Source: Mytilinidion resinicola (Eukaryota; Ascomycota; Dothideomycetes; Mytilinidiales; Mytilinidiaceae). From it: a stretch of 64,000 bases of DNA. The notes beneath the pieces are model-generated. The model saw only the letters and a program-made list of their open reading frames with translations. It ran no database searches and was not told where the DNA came from. Location: NCBI RefSeq assembly GCF_010093595.1, contig NW_022985442.1, positions 970,261 to 1,034,260 on the forward strand, read 5' to 3'. The position numbers and the translations under genes are program-made. Positions 24,651 through 34,259 of the stretch are shown here, one piece after another (within the stretch, counting starts at the first letter, position 1; each line of letters begins with the position of its first letter).

Positions 24651-25322
24651 ATGAAGGCATATACCGTCGCCGCCGCCGCCGTCCTCCTCCTAGCCGGCCC
24701 CCTCACCACCGCCCTCCCGGTGCCGGACCCAGCCGCGTTTGAAATCTCCGACCTCGTCTCCACTCCCTCCTCCAACTCCTCAAAACTCAGCCTCCAGTCC
24801 CGGGCCCGCCCGATCTCTCTCCCTAGTACTCCAGGTTTCAGCGGCACATCGTCCACTCTCCAATTCGACGCCCCTGTCCGTCGAGACGTCGGCAACGAGT
24901 ACCCCGCGATCGACGGTGGTAGTCTACCACCCAACCTGAACCAAACGCTGCTCCTCACCAAATGCGAGCGGCTGAGAGCGGAGCAGAGGCTGCGAAAGCA
25001 CCTGGTGCTGGAGCCGTGGGGGAGCGAGAAGTGTCGGCCGATGGATTGCAGGAAGGTGGATCCTGTAGAGTGCCGGTTTTGCTGGCATGTGGAGACGCCG
25101 CGGGAGGCGTGGGAGCGGGAGTACAAGCATGGGGATAAGTCGGTGGGGTGGTGGGAGTCTTTTCGGGGGGAGTATAAGTGGGGGAATGAGGGGTTTGAGG
25201 GGATTCGGAAAGGATGGGTGAAGGATTTTGGCGGGGGGAGTAATAATGGCGGGAGGGAAAATTGGGGGGGGGGCCCGCTTTGTGTGCATAAGCCGCCGAG
25301 GGAAATGGGACGGAGGAGATGA
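24651..25322 (+). CDS. Small secreted cysteine-containing protein
   Basis: Single exon for 223 residues. A clear signal peptide covers about residues 1-22 (KAYTVAAAAVLLLAGPLTTA, then LPVPDP). A Ser/Pro-rich stretch follows, with dibasic VRRD near residue 85 that could be a processing site. The C-terminal half has six cysteines (KCERL, KCRPMDCRK, ECRFC, LCVHK), enough for three disulfides, many aromatic residues and a Gly-rich tail. I do not recognise a family. Size, signal peptide and cysteines fit a secreted effector or cell-wall-linked protein, but nothing in the sequence shows a role. Start chosen at 24,651 because the signal peptide begins there, although the frame is open upstream. Codons end in C before about 24,960 and in G after it. 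Confidence 0.7.
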   Translation: MKAYTVAAAAVLLLAGPLTTALPVPDPAAFEISDLVSTPSSNSSKLSLQSRARPISLPSTPGFSGTSSTLQFDAPVRRDVGNEYPAIDGGSLPPNLNQTLLLTKCERLRAEQRLRKHLVLEPWGSEKCRPMDCRKVDPVECRFCWHVETPREAWEREYKHGDKSVGWWESFRGEYKWGNEGFEGIRKGWVKDFGGGSNNGGRENWGGGPLCVHKPPREMGRRR

Positions 25323-27292
25323 GGGCGTGGTCTTGATGGAGGCGCCGGGGCGGTTGGGTGGGGGGTTGGACTTGGATTGGAAAGGTTGATGGGAGGGGTT
25401 GTATGAGGTGTGTTGGCGTTGGATAGTACGTTGGCGACTTTGGTGCGTGGAATGTGGTGTTGGATTGTGATGGATGGAGGATTGAATCGCGGTTTTTGGA
25501 ACTTGTGCTCGAGACTAGGTCTTTGGTTCTCTGTCATGATCTGAACGTAGTTCGATCGGTGACGAGGATCTGCACTGGTGAATGTACGCCTTTTGAGGGG
25601 AATCCAAGCGTAGGGAAGAGAGGGGAAGGCAGTTTCTAATGTAATTGGATATTGAGTCGCGGAGATAACGGGCAGGTTGTATCTGGCAGCAAAGTTTTGA
25701 TTGGAGCTTTTATAGGTCTATAGCTCCCTGAAGCTCGTCACGTTACCTATAGTACCAGGCCATGAGTCAGGGCACATGAATACTACTGCTTGAGTGCCAC
25801 TTCTGGAAGCTATACACCACTATCAGGAGCAGCCCTGTTGTCAGCAGGCCGTTCAGCCAACAGCCAACCCCATACTCAGATTCCGCAGCGCGAGACTTAA
25901 CATCGCGCCTAGATTGCGGAAACCCCATGGGGCACTCCTAGCAGTGGCAAAGTAGTGTGCATAGACTTGTGAACTGTCACTGTACCATCTAGGCTAAGCT
26001 GTCTCGGTGGAAGGGTGGCTAATATGTGATGTACTTAACCTTGTGATGTACTTTGTTCCCGTAATGGCATCTTAAAAAGAACTCTGTGTTAACCGCCAGT
26101 TCGATGCTCGTTCGATCATGTTGTGCTAATCTAGTACTGTACATCCTAGATTGTAGGCTTATCGCTTTAGAGCCCCTGCGCCTACCTCAATATTGCATGA
26201 ATTCGCGATACCTCTCCCCTCTACGTATCTAGCTATAGATGTCTAGCTCTTGAAAGAATGATGGTTGTCCTTCGGACGTCGTATTTAAAATCAACATAGG
26301 TAATAGAACTAGAACTATGGCATCCAGACTTGCTGGCTCGCCATATTGCTATAGTGACTTTCAAGAATCACTCGGCCTCCAAGACGCGAGTCCGAGGCCG
26401 AATTATAAAGGAGGCCGGCGTCGCGTTAAGGTAAAGACGAGTGTTGATGGTGGCTAGCTCAGAAGGGGTTAGCAGATGATTGGCAAAAAGCAAACTCATC
26501 TCGACGATCTACACGGCTTCGTGAACCCTTCACTGACTCAACCTCGTAGAATACCACATCGCCTTGTTGCTAAGGTGTCGACTCTTGGTAAGATGTGAGT
26601 TGACGACGTCAGAGTGCATAACGGGCGAGCAAAAGTACGAGACGCGGCCATATGCAATCGAGGTCGCACCGACACGTATCACCACGTCGGCTGGTATTGT
26701 ACTGTACTGAAGAACGCCGAAACTCCCTACTACAATCATTTTCGTTTCTCAAGTCTCAATCTATCTTCGCTTGCTATTGCCGCTTGCACTGAAGAAAATG
26801 TCTTGACCAATAGACTAATTGCCGGCCAAGAGCCTTGGAATGCCTCTCATCATCTTACTCGCACTCTAGCGACACCATGGCCGTTCGGAGCGCGCAACTT
26901 CCCGAGAGTCGGGACCGTTATGCGCGTCATGGACCTGAGCCCAGCGGAAGTCGCATCAATCAAATACGCGGCTTCGGATTCACGTGACGGTTTAGAAGAC
27001 TTGACGTTACACTTAAGCTGCCTCAAAACCGGATCTCTATCTTCCTGGACTCAGGTTGCAGCACTACAACCTAGGATCAACAACTCATATGCTAGAAAGC
27101 TACTCTCCGAACATCAGCCGTAGAGAACCCAGCCGAGATCTCAGCTGTCCTCAGCTGTGCAGTGTTCAGCTGAACTGACTAGCGCGCCACCCAGATAGAA
27201 ATCAGAGTGAGTCCTGGATCGAAGCCGTCATTTAGCTTTCGCATTCATTAACCGGGACCCAGACCCGATAATAGCATCCCTACTACAATAAC
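25323..27292. other. Intergenic, 2.0 kb, contains MITE-like copy 1
   Basis: No supported gene. It contains the inverted-repeat element at 25,748-25,984 and, directly next to it, a possible decayed second copy ending at about 26,141 (GTACTGTA). A 169-codon frame at 26,614-27,123 has no recognisable domain and was not accepted as a gene. Confidence 0.5.
25748..25984. mobile_element. MITE-like element, copy 1 (237 bases)
   Basis: The ends are inverted copies: TATAGTACCAGGCCATGAGT at the left and the complement of TACAGTGACAGTTCACAAGT at the right, each beginning with TA. The interior aligns over most of its length with copy 2 (40,271-40,501), including CTGCTTGAGTGC and ACATCGCGCCTAG. It codes for nothing. 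TA at both ends and the CAGT-type terminus suggest a Tc1/mariner or pogo (Fot1)-type non-autonomous element. Confidence 0.75.
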
Positions 27293-28781
27293 ATGGGTAA
27301 CATGAACGGACATACGAGCAATGAGGCACAGTTGAAGGTTCTCATCATCGGCGCAGGTATTTATTTATGATTTTCCTTGTGCGGAGTCGTACTCACGCGA
27401 CATACAGGACCGGCGGGATGCGCAATTGCTCACGGTTTGAAGAAGGTAGGGTCTAAATTCACCCCCAGGTGTAAAATAAGGTCCACACGACAATTCTGAT
27501 CTCCCTTCCTCTTAGAACGACATATCATTCAGCATCTTCGACAGGGCCAAGTCTGTGGAAGCAACCCGCCACTGGGCCTTCACCGTCGGTTGGAGTCGAC
27601 CGTTCCTCTGTGACCTTTTGCCCGAAGAGCTCGCGAACCGCTTGACTGAATGTCAGGTTGACCCGGCCATTGACTGCCAGAGCATCGGAAAAGACGAGAT
27701 CGTTATATATGACGGCGTGACCAAGAAAGATGAATTCAAGTTTCCGGTTCCGGGCGGCAAGGAGATCAACATGCGAAAGATCCGAACTATGTGCGCTGAG
27801 AACCTCGATATCCAGGTGAGCTTCGACGAGGATATCCCTCTCGATGTATGCATGTTTACACGTGACTTCTCTAGTACAACAAGAAACTGTTAGATATCGA
27901 GTATCACGACCACGGCGTAACCGCTCACTTCGACGATGGTACCTCCGAAACCGGCAGCATCCTCATTGGCGTCGACGGCGCCAGTTCCCAGGTCCGGCGG
28001 TGTCTTCTTGGTCGCGCCGCCCAAGCCGAAGTCCTCCCCTTCGTGCTCATGAACTTCAATACCAAATACACCGCCGAGCAAGCCCTCTTCATCAAAGAGC
28101 GGCTGCATCCGCTTGTCGACATCGCCATTAACCCGTCTGGTCACTACATCCGCCTCAACGTGCTTGATATGGATGACCGAGAGAGACCCGAGACGTGGAG
28201 TTTCCAGATCCTCTCGACGTGGGCACCGAAGTGCGTTGAAGATTACGATAACGAGACTGACCGGTTGAAGAGACTAAAGGAGCATTTTCGGAGAGACAAC
28301 TGGGCGGAGCCGTATAGGTCGGCGGTGGAGTGGGCGCCGGATGACACGGAGGTGCTTAGAGATCAGCTTAAGATTTGGAAGACAGTACCGTGGGAGAATC
28401 ATGGGGGCAGGGCAACGTTGGCGGGAGATGCAGCGCATGCTATGACGTTTCGTAAGTTTCTAATCCTACCCTCAGCAGCCCCTCAAAATTAAGTATCCTT
28501 TAGATCGTGGCCAGGGTGCCAACAACGCCTTCGGCGACGCGTACGGCTTCGTGCTCGCAATGAAGAAGGTCAAGTCTGGAGAGAAGACGCTCAAGGAGGC
28601 TGTGGATGAGTACGACAGTAATGTGCAAGAGCGAGGGGCGAAGGAAGTCCAGATCTCGAAGTCCCAAACCTTCTTTACACATGATTGGGCCGCGTTCAAG
28701 GATAGTCCGGTTATGACGATGGGAACGAAGCCGGTGGCGGCGTTTGAGCTTCCGGAAAGTGCGAAGGTTCCTAAGGCGTGA
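27293..28781 (+). CDS. FAD-dependent monooxygenase
   Basis: Five exons (27,293-27,356; 27,408-27,445; 27,516-27,815; 27,875-28,451; 28,504-28,781) encode about 418 residues. The N-terminus has the dinucleotide-binding motif (KVLIIGAGPAGCAIAHGL), formed across the first intron. Near the C-terminus, AGDAAHAMTFHRGQGANNAFGD is the second FAD-binding motif; the GxDxAS-like VDGASSQVRR lies midway. This order is that of class A flavin hydroxylases such as salicylate hydroxylase-like and polyketide-tailoring monooxygenases. Substrate cannot be predicted, and no biosynthetic genes adjoin it. The start may be 27,293 or the second ATG nine bases on. All five exon phases agree, so the structure is well supported. 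Confidence 0.88.
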
Positions 28782-28997
28782 GCTATGATGGATGGCTGTC
28801 TAATATTCTTTTCTTGAGATCAGCCCATTGTAGATATTTAATTACTTCTCTGTCTGCCTTGGTTCTTGATGAGGCTTTCCCCTTGATAATTTCTCCTCCT
28901 AAACCATGTGAATCAGGACCGAGACTACTATTCCCCGATTAAACTACGCCATCCAAAGCCCAAGCCACATGAAATCAAACACCCACACTGAATCACC

Positions 28998-30028
28998 TCA
29001 AACCTTGACCCCAGTATTCCACCCCACGGCCGCTCTAACAATCCTCTCCACGACCTCAACCTCCTCCTCGTTCCTCGGCGCATACACCATAATCTAGAAC
29101 CCCATTAGCCCTCTTTCCACCCACGATTTCAACTCGCCACTCACCCAGCTCGCCGGCGCAATCCAGCTCACAGGAAACCGCTCCCCCCACTCCGCTTCCA
29201 CCACCTCCCTCGCATCCGCAGGGCTCGCATACACATGCAGCGAGTTCTCGCTCGGATGCACGTGCGCCACTTCGTACCGGATCTTGTGGGCGTCCGGGTT
29301 GACGGTGGGCAGGTCCGGGTTGGCGTAGATGGCGTGGCCGGTGCCGCCCTCGGTTTTGGAGAGGCCGTAGGAGAGGAGCTTGGGGTGCTGGGCGGAGAGG
29401 CGGTGCATGAGGGTTGCGAGGCGCTGTGGAGGGGGTGTGAGTACGGGGTGGAGGAGAGGTAAAGGTAGAAGATAGCAATAGGAACAGAAAAGGAACTAAG
29501 AGAGGCAGAGGATGAAGCAAGGTATGTGTTTACATACCTCGAGCGCTTCAGGTGTGATTGGTTCTGCGATTTGGCGCTGTGGCATCGTCCTGGGGTTCTT
29601 TGTTTAGCGGTCGTTTTGGCGTTAAGGTGGTGATATACGGACCATCGTGACCCTTTTGCTCGCCCACCCTCCCGCTTCGGCACTGGACCGTCCAGGTATG
29701 TAGGCCCTTCTTTGCTTAAGGGAGAGGCGTCTTTCAAATCGTCGCCGTAGAAGAAGCGCCATAGGCCCATTTTGCGCATACGACCATAGCCTTGGATTGT
29801 GGGGGGTGTCCCCCCGGTTCCTAAAGTGTGTTAGCGGTTGGAGATAGATGAACGGGGAAGATGGAAGACTAGTTTATTCTAAGTTCAAGGAAATGCATAT
29901 CTACCAAGAGACTTCCACTGCAAATAGTCGCCCGCGACCAAGAGAAGCACAGCTGCGGCACCGCCTACAGCGATGACAGTCTTGTTCGCTGCGGCTTGAC
30001 GTGCAAGGGGGAGGAGGTGGTCTGCCAT
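28998..30028 (-). CDS. Luciferase-domain (DUF5519) membrane-anchored protein
   Basis: Five exons on the minus strand (30,028-29,905; 29,820-29,643; 29,589-29,538; 29,423-29,145; 29,093-28,998) encode about 242 residues. Near the N-terminus one membrane helix is likely (VIAVGGAAAVLLLVAGDYL, about residues 17-36). Then come GTGGTPPTIQGYGRMR, LDGPVPKREG, MPQRQIAEPITPEAL, the YGLSKTEGGTGHAIY core, HVHPSENSLHVY, and the end MVYAPRNEEEVEVV. This is the fungal luciferase-domain/DUF5519 pattern; despite the name, these proteins are not shown to emit light and their function is unknown. The last intron (29,144-29,094) removes an in-frame TAG and rejoins SW to IMVYAPR. The donor of intron 2 (GTCCGT) is weak and the exact junction there is uncertain. 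Confidence 0.8.
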
Positions 30029-30712
30029 GATGCTCTCTTTTGCAGAACAGAACTTTTGCTCTCAAATGCTATAGTAGGTATCGCTGATGGCTCTGTATAC
30101 AGGGGGTTGACGTTAAAAGCGGTGTCACGTGAGAGCTTGGAGGTTGATGTCCAAGGTTACAGTCTCTCGTCGCGTTTGCTCGCTGCTCGTCCTCGCCCTT
30201 TGTCGCGCTCCGGGAGGCGCCGCCCATCCGGGTGATCTTCTAGGAAACCCCTGGATGGATGCGGGGAGCCGTGGACGGGTGTTCACGCTCCCATTTGATC
30301 TGCAATAACTGTGGGGTCGTTTTGTTGACGTGCAGAATGGGTGTATTAGTGGGCACGTGACTCATTCTAATGCACCAGCGGGGATGAGACGTCACTGTGC
30401 TTTTGTTTCTCATCATATTGTCTTGGAGAAGAGGGAAAGAGTTTATAGCCGTTGAAATATCTATAGGATATCAAAACATCGTCAATAAGCACCTTTCCAA
30501 TTAACGACTTCCTCTTCAGTACTCTACCTTTCTCTTTCTGTTCGGACACAGCAGGCACCTGTATCCTAGGTGAGCTAACATGCTTTCAATTGAAGTATTT
30601 AACGTCAAGTCTGTCAAAAAGATCCCATAGCTCTCCAGTCTCCATTCCAACTTCTTTCATCTATTCTCAATCATTCAAAAAAGTCCTAACCCGCCCCAAG
30701 ACCTCCTCCACC
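30029..30712. other. Divergent promoter region, about 680 bases
   Basis: Lies between the divergent DUF5519 and aldolase genes, so it may hold both promoters. No specific site was recognised. An in-frame ATG at 30,590 could extend the aldolase by 41 residues. Confidence 0.5.
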
Positions 30713-31685
30713 ATGTTCCCCCCTCCCCCTCTCCCCTCCATCCTTCGGGATCTCATAACCGCAAACCACATCCTCCACCACGCCTCCATCGTAGACGGCT
30801 ATGGCCACATCAGCATCCGCCACCCAGCCCAACCCTCCGTCTACATCATGGCCGGCTACCTCGCGCCCGCCATCGTGTCCACCGCCGAAGACATGATCGA
30901 GTACCACATCGCCGACGGCGCACCCGTCGACCCCAATGCCAAGAAAGGGTACTCGGAGCGCTACATCCACGGCGAGATCTTCAAGCGCTTCCCGGGAGTG
31001 CACTGCGTGATCCACAGCCACAGCGAGGCCGTGATACCGTTCATGGTCGCGGGAGTGCCATTGAGGCCGGCGTTTCATATGGCCGGGTTCTTAGGTATAC
31101 CCCACACCTTCTACATCCTCCATTTGCATCCCTTCTTTCATGAAGCATCACGCACGGTTATTGCAGGCCTCGGTTTCCCTTCATTCTCTCTCAAAATCGA
31201 AAAACCCCAATCGCATGACCCTGACGCACTCCCCAGGCGAATCCGTCCCGACCTTCGACATAACCCCCCTCTACACCCCTACCTCCCAACGCGACATGCT
31301 CGTCAACTCCGTTCCCCTCGGCGCAGCACTCGCCTCGCACTTCGCCGCCCCAGCGGCCCCAGCCGACTCCGCGCTCCCAGACAACCTGGTCGTGCTGATG
31401 CGGCACCACGGCTTCACCACCTGCGGGGAAAGCATTCAAGACGCCGTGTTCCGCGCCATCTACACGCATAAGAACGCGGCGATACTGAGCAGCGCCGCGA
31501 CGCTGCGGGCGGCGCACGGATTGGAGGCTGGGGGGCTGGATTATCTGAGTGAGCAGGAGACCGAGGGGTGTAGGAGGATGAACGAAGCGACGGCAGACAA
31601 GGCGTGGCGGGGGTGGGTGGAGGAGGTGCGGGCGGTGAGCTTATACAGAAACGTGATGATCGAAGACGAGAAGCAGAAAGAGTGA
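30713..31685 (+). CDS. Class II aldolase/adducin-family protein
   Basis: Two exons (30,713-31,094; 31,237-31,685) encode about 276 residues. The zinc-binding pair is in VIHSHSEAVIPF and a further histidine in MRHHGFTTCG, as in the class II aldolase/adducin fold. Early residues (LITANHILHHASIVDGYGHIS) and AGFLG-ESVPTFDI across the splice also match. Family members cleave or epimerise sugar phosphates or act as decarboxylases; the substrate here is unknown. The 142-base intron is longer than most nearby; an inner acceptor at 31,166 would shift the frame. Start chosen at 30,713 (CCACCATG); an ATG at 30,590 would add a Ser/Lys-rich, possibly mitochondrial, extension. C-ending codons give way to G-ending codons in the second exon. 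Confidence 0.88.
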
Positions 31686-32315
31686 AGGAGGGAGGTCCTT
31701 ACAGGTTAAGCTTTATGCTTGAACTACGATGCGGCATGGAAGGTTCTTAGATCCTTGTGGAGCCGTTCGCCGTGGAGGAAGTCTGAGCGCGTTTTGTTGT
31801 GATTGCCCAATAGAATATCAGGGTTCAACCTTATTTCTAAACTCTTCCTTATATTTGTGTTATTTTTGAACTCCTCCAATACTAACAGAGCAGCATACAG
31901 ATGTAGGCCGTTCAGCGGTCCCGTAAAAAGTTGTGACCTTACAGTGTAAGGCACAGAGTAGCTGGGCGGCCGAACTGTTTTGCCAGTTGGAGATCGATTC
32001 GTGCTTGGGGTTGCTGGATTTGGGATTTTTGAGTTTTATTGCTTACAAGTTACTACTACTTACAGTATGAACGACATTTGAAGTCGGAGTCACGCTCTTG
32101 GATAGTTAGGAAGTATGCTATTGCGCCACGATGTTTCCGCAAGTCTTCTAGAGAAGGGGACTACTGCATATTTGCATCAAGTGTCGGAGAGCATTTTACA
32201 TCTCTCGTGAATTATTTATTGCGGTGTCCACGTGGTATCATGTTATGTACTCGCTCAAACCCTGCCCAGGCCATCCAACTGTGCACCAGCTATGGACTAC
32301 CGGGGTTTGCATGCT
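31686..32315. other. Convergent intergenic, about 630 bases
   Basis: Between the ends of the convergent aldolase and GET3 genes, so it should hold two 3' ends. A TTACAGTGTAAGGCACAGAG motif at about 31,929 faintly resembles the MITE-like terminus, but no partner end was found. Confidence 0.5.
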
Positions 32316-33483
32316 CTATTCCGGCGGCACGAACGGCTGGACCAGCATCTCGCTGAACCTATACAGCACACCATTAGTATCTCTGATCACATACACGAAC
32401 AGACATAACGAAAATGTGCAGACTTACTTCTCCAACCTCTCCTTCCCTCTAACCTCCTCCACCAGAAGCGGCATCTTGACCACATTGAACTCATCATACA
32501 GCTCCTCAATCTGATCCAGATACTTCTTCTGCATCTTCCGCCTCGCATTACACTGCTCGCACGGATTGTCCTTCTTCGGGAACAGCAACTGATTAACCAC
32601 AATCGCATGCGTATCGATTTCATAGCTCGATAGCTCCTGAATCATGCGCTCCGTCTCATACAAGCTCAAAAACTCAGGTATGCACACGCACACAAACGTC
32701 GTCATGTCCGCGTCCTTAAATTGCCCGTTTACCTCCGCAATCGTCTCGCGCAGCGACTCCATCTTCTCCAGCACATCGTCCAGACTCCCGCCGCCGGGGA
32801 GCCCGCCGCGCGCGCCGAGGATGCCGTTCAGCATGGGCCCGAACTGCGAGGAGAGCTGGGAGATCTTGGCGAGGGCTTTCTCCATCACGGTCGGGAATTG
32901 GAGGAAGCGGAGCGTGTGGCCGGTCGGCGCTGTGTCGAAGATTATGACTTCGTAGGAGAGGGATTTGACTTGCTTGAGCACTTCGGCGAAGGACATGGCT
33001 TCGTCGACACCGGGTATCTAAGGACCATTAGCATGATGTTCCAGAATGTGCATGTCCCGCATGGTTTTGGAAGAGAGAAATTCATACACTGAAAGCCAAG
33101 TCCTGCATCATGTTCCCCATTCCCCCCATGCCTCCCATGGCCTCCTCGGCCCCATCGCCCCCCGCCGCCAGCAGATCCTGTATACTCCCATTTGGATCAA
33201 TCTCCATAGCGCTGAGGTTGTCGAACCCATTCACTAGCCGCGCATCCTTGCCAAACTTCTGGCTGAACGCGTCGCTGAGGTTGTGTGCGGGGTCCGTCGA
33301 TATCAGCAGTACCGACTTGCGGTGCTTGGCCATTTGGATCGCGAGCGAGCATGAGGTCGTTGTCTTGCCCACGCCGCCTTTGCCTCCGACGAATATCCAG
33401 CGGAGGGTCTTTTGGTCGAGGATGGATTGGAGGGTGGGTTCGAGGAGGTCATCGTCGCCGAGGACGACTGCGCCGTTCGACAT
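32316..33483 (-). CDS. GET3: ATPase GET3 (tail-anchored protein targeting)
   Basis: Three exons on the minus strand (33,483-33,088; 33,017-32,428; 32,358-32,316) encode about 342 residues, the usual Get3 length. Get3 is a cytosolic homodimer that binds tail-anchored membrane proteins and delivers them to Get1/Get2 at the ER. Features are the deviant Walker [11 protein letters not shown] (about 33-42), [12 protein letters not shown] (switch I), [13 protein letters not shown] (switch II), the hydrophobic Met/Gly-rich groove segment ([14 protein letters not shown]), and the zinc-binding CxxC in [10 protein letters not shown]. Both splice junctions restore conserved sequence ([24 protein letters not shown]). 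The last exon is only 43 bases. Confidence 0.96.
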
Positions 33484-34259
33484 TTTGAGGTGTGGTTCTT
33501 GTATAGATATGAGTGTATTGGTATTTATAGAGGTGTGTGGGGAGTCGGAGTCGTGGACACGGTTTCGAGAACGCGGAGGCTCACAGAAGGTTCGGGAATG
33601 CGACGGAGTGCGGGCGAAGGCCTGAGGATGATGGCTTCAGTGGACCTTAATTCTTTGCTTGGCGTAGAAGAAGGCTTCCAAGGTGAATGCAAGCTGCGTT
33701 GGGAGTAGCAATTTGAAGGAGCTGGGATGGGAAAAAATGGGAATCCCAGAATCTTGAGCAGGTGCTCGACGCCCAAGGACAGCGTCATCGCTCTCGCCAG
33801 GTAGATCGCCAAGCCGTGGGTCAATATCGCATTACAGGCACTCCAGATTCCTGAAGGCATTAAAATACATCAGGCAGTAAGTGTTTGGTAGCATGTACAA
33901 TCACCATGATCTCTCTTCGTATAACGTCCATTGGATGGATTCATCTCCAAGACATTCAAACAGGCATAATCTCGACTTTTATACTCTAAGCTGATCAAAT
34001 TCCGCAATACTAGACCATGCGGTCGCCTTGTCCTAACAGCAGGACATACAAAAAGAAAAAGCCAGGGCCTTTAACACCCTGAGAAAGACACCATACCATG
34101 CTTCCTGAGTTTTACTCCCATGTCAAACAGAGTCCCCACCCCATACACGCTCATATGCTCGTGCCAAACGCCATCCTATATCAAGGTACACTTAAGAAGT
34201 GATAAAAGAAAGGGAGTACTGTAGTAGGAACCTGACCATCCCACTGCGCCGAACCGTGG
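33484..34259. other. Intergenic, about 780 bases
   Basis: GET3 promoter and the 3' end of the ISWI gene. No supported gene or repeat. Confidence 0.5.

Noticed and set aside
24518..25537. 339-codon minus-strand frame
   Set aside because: It is antisense to the secreted cysteine protein, lies in GC-rich sequence and has no family pattern; the plus-strand protein has a signal peptide and ordered cysteines.
26614..27123. 169-codon plus-strand frame
   Set aside because: No domain, no signal peptide and no splice-supported extension; ordinary for chance in this composition. It might be a lineage-specific gene but I cannot support it.
27293..31685. Biosynthetic gene cluster of monooxygenase, DUF5519 protein and aldolase
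   Set aside because: No polyketide synthase, peptide synthetase, terpene synthase or transporter adjoins them; adjacency alone does not support a pathway.
31929..31960. TTACAGTGTAAGGCACAGAG as an element end
   Set aside because: The resemblance needs several gaps and there is no facing end nearby.
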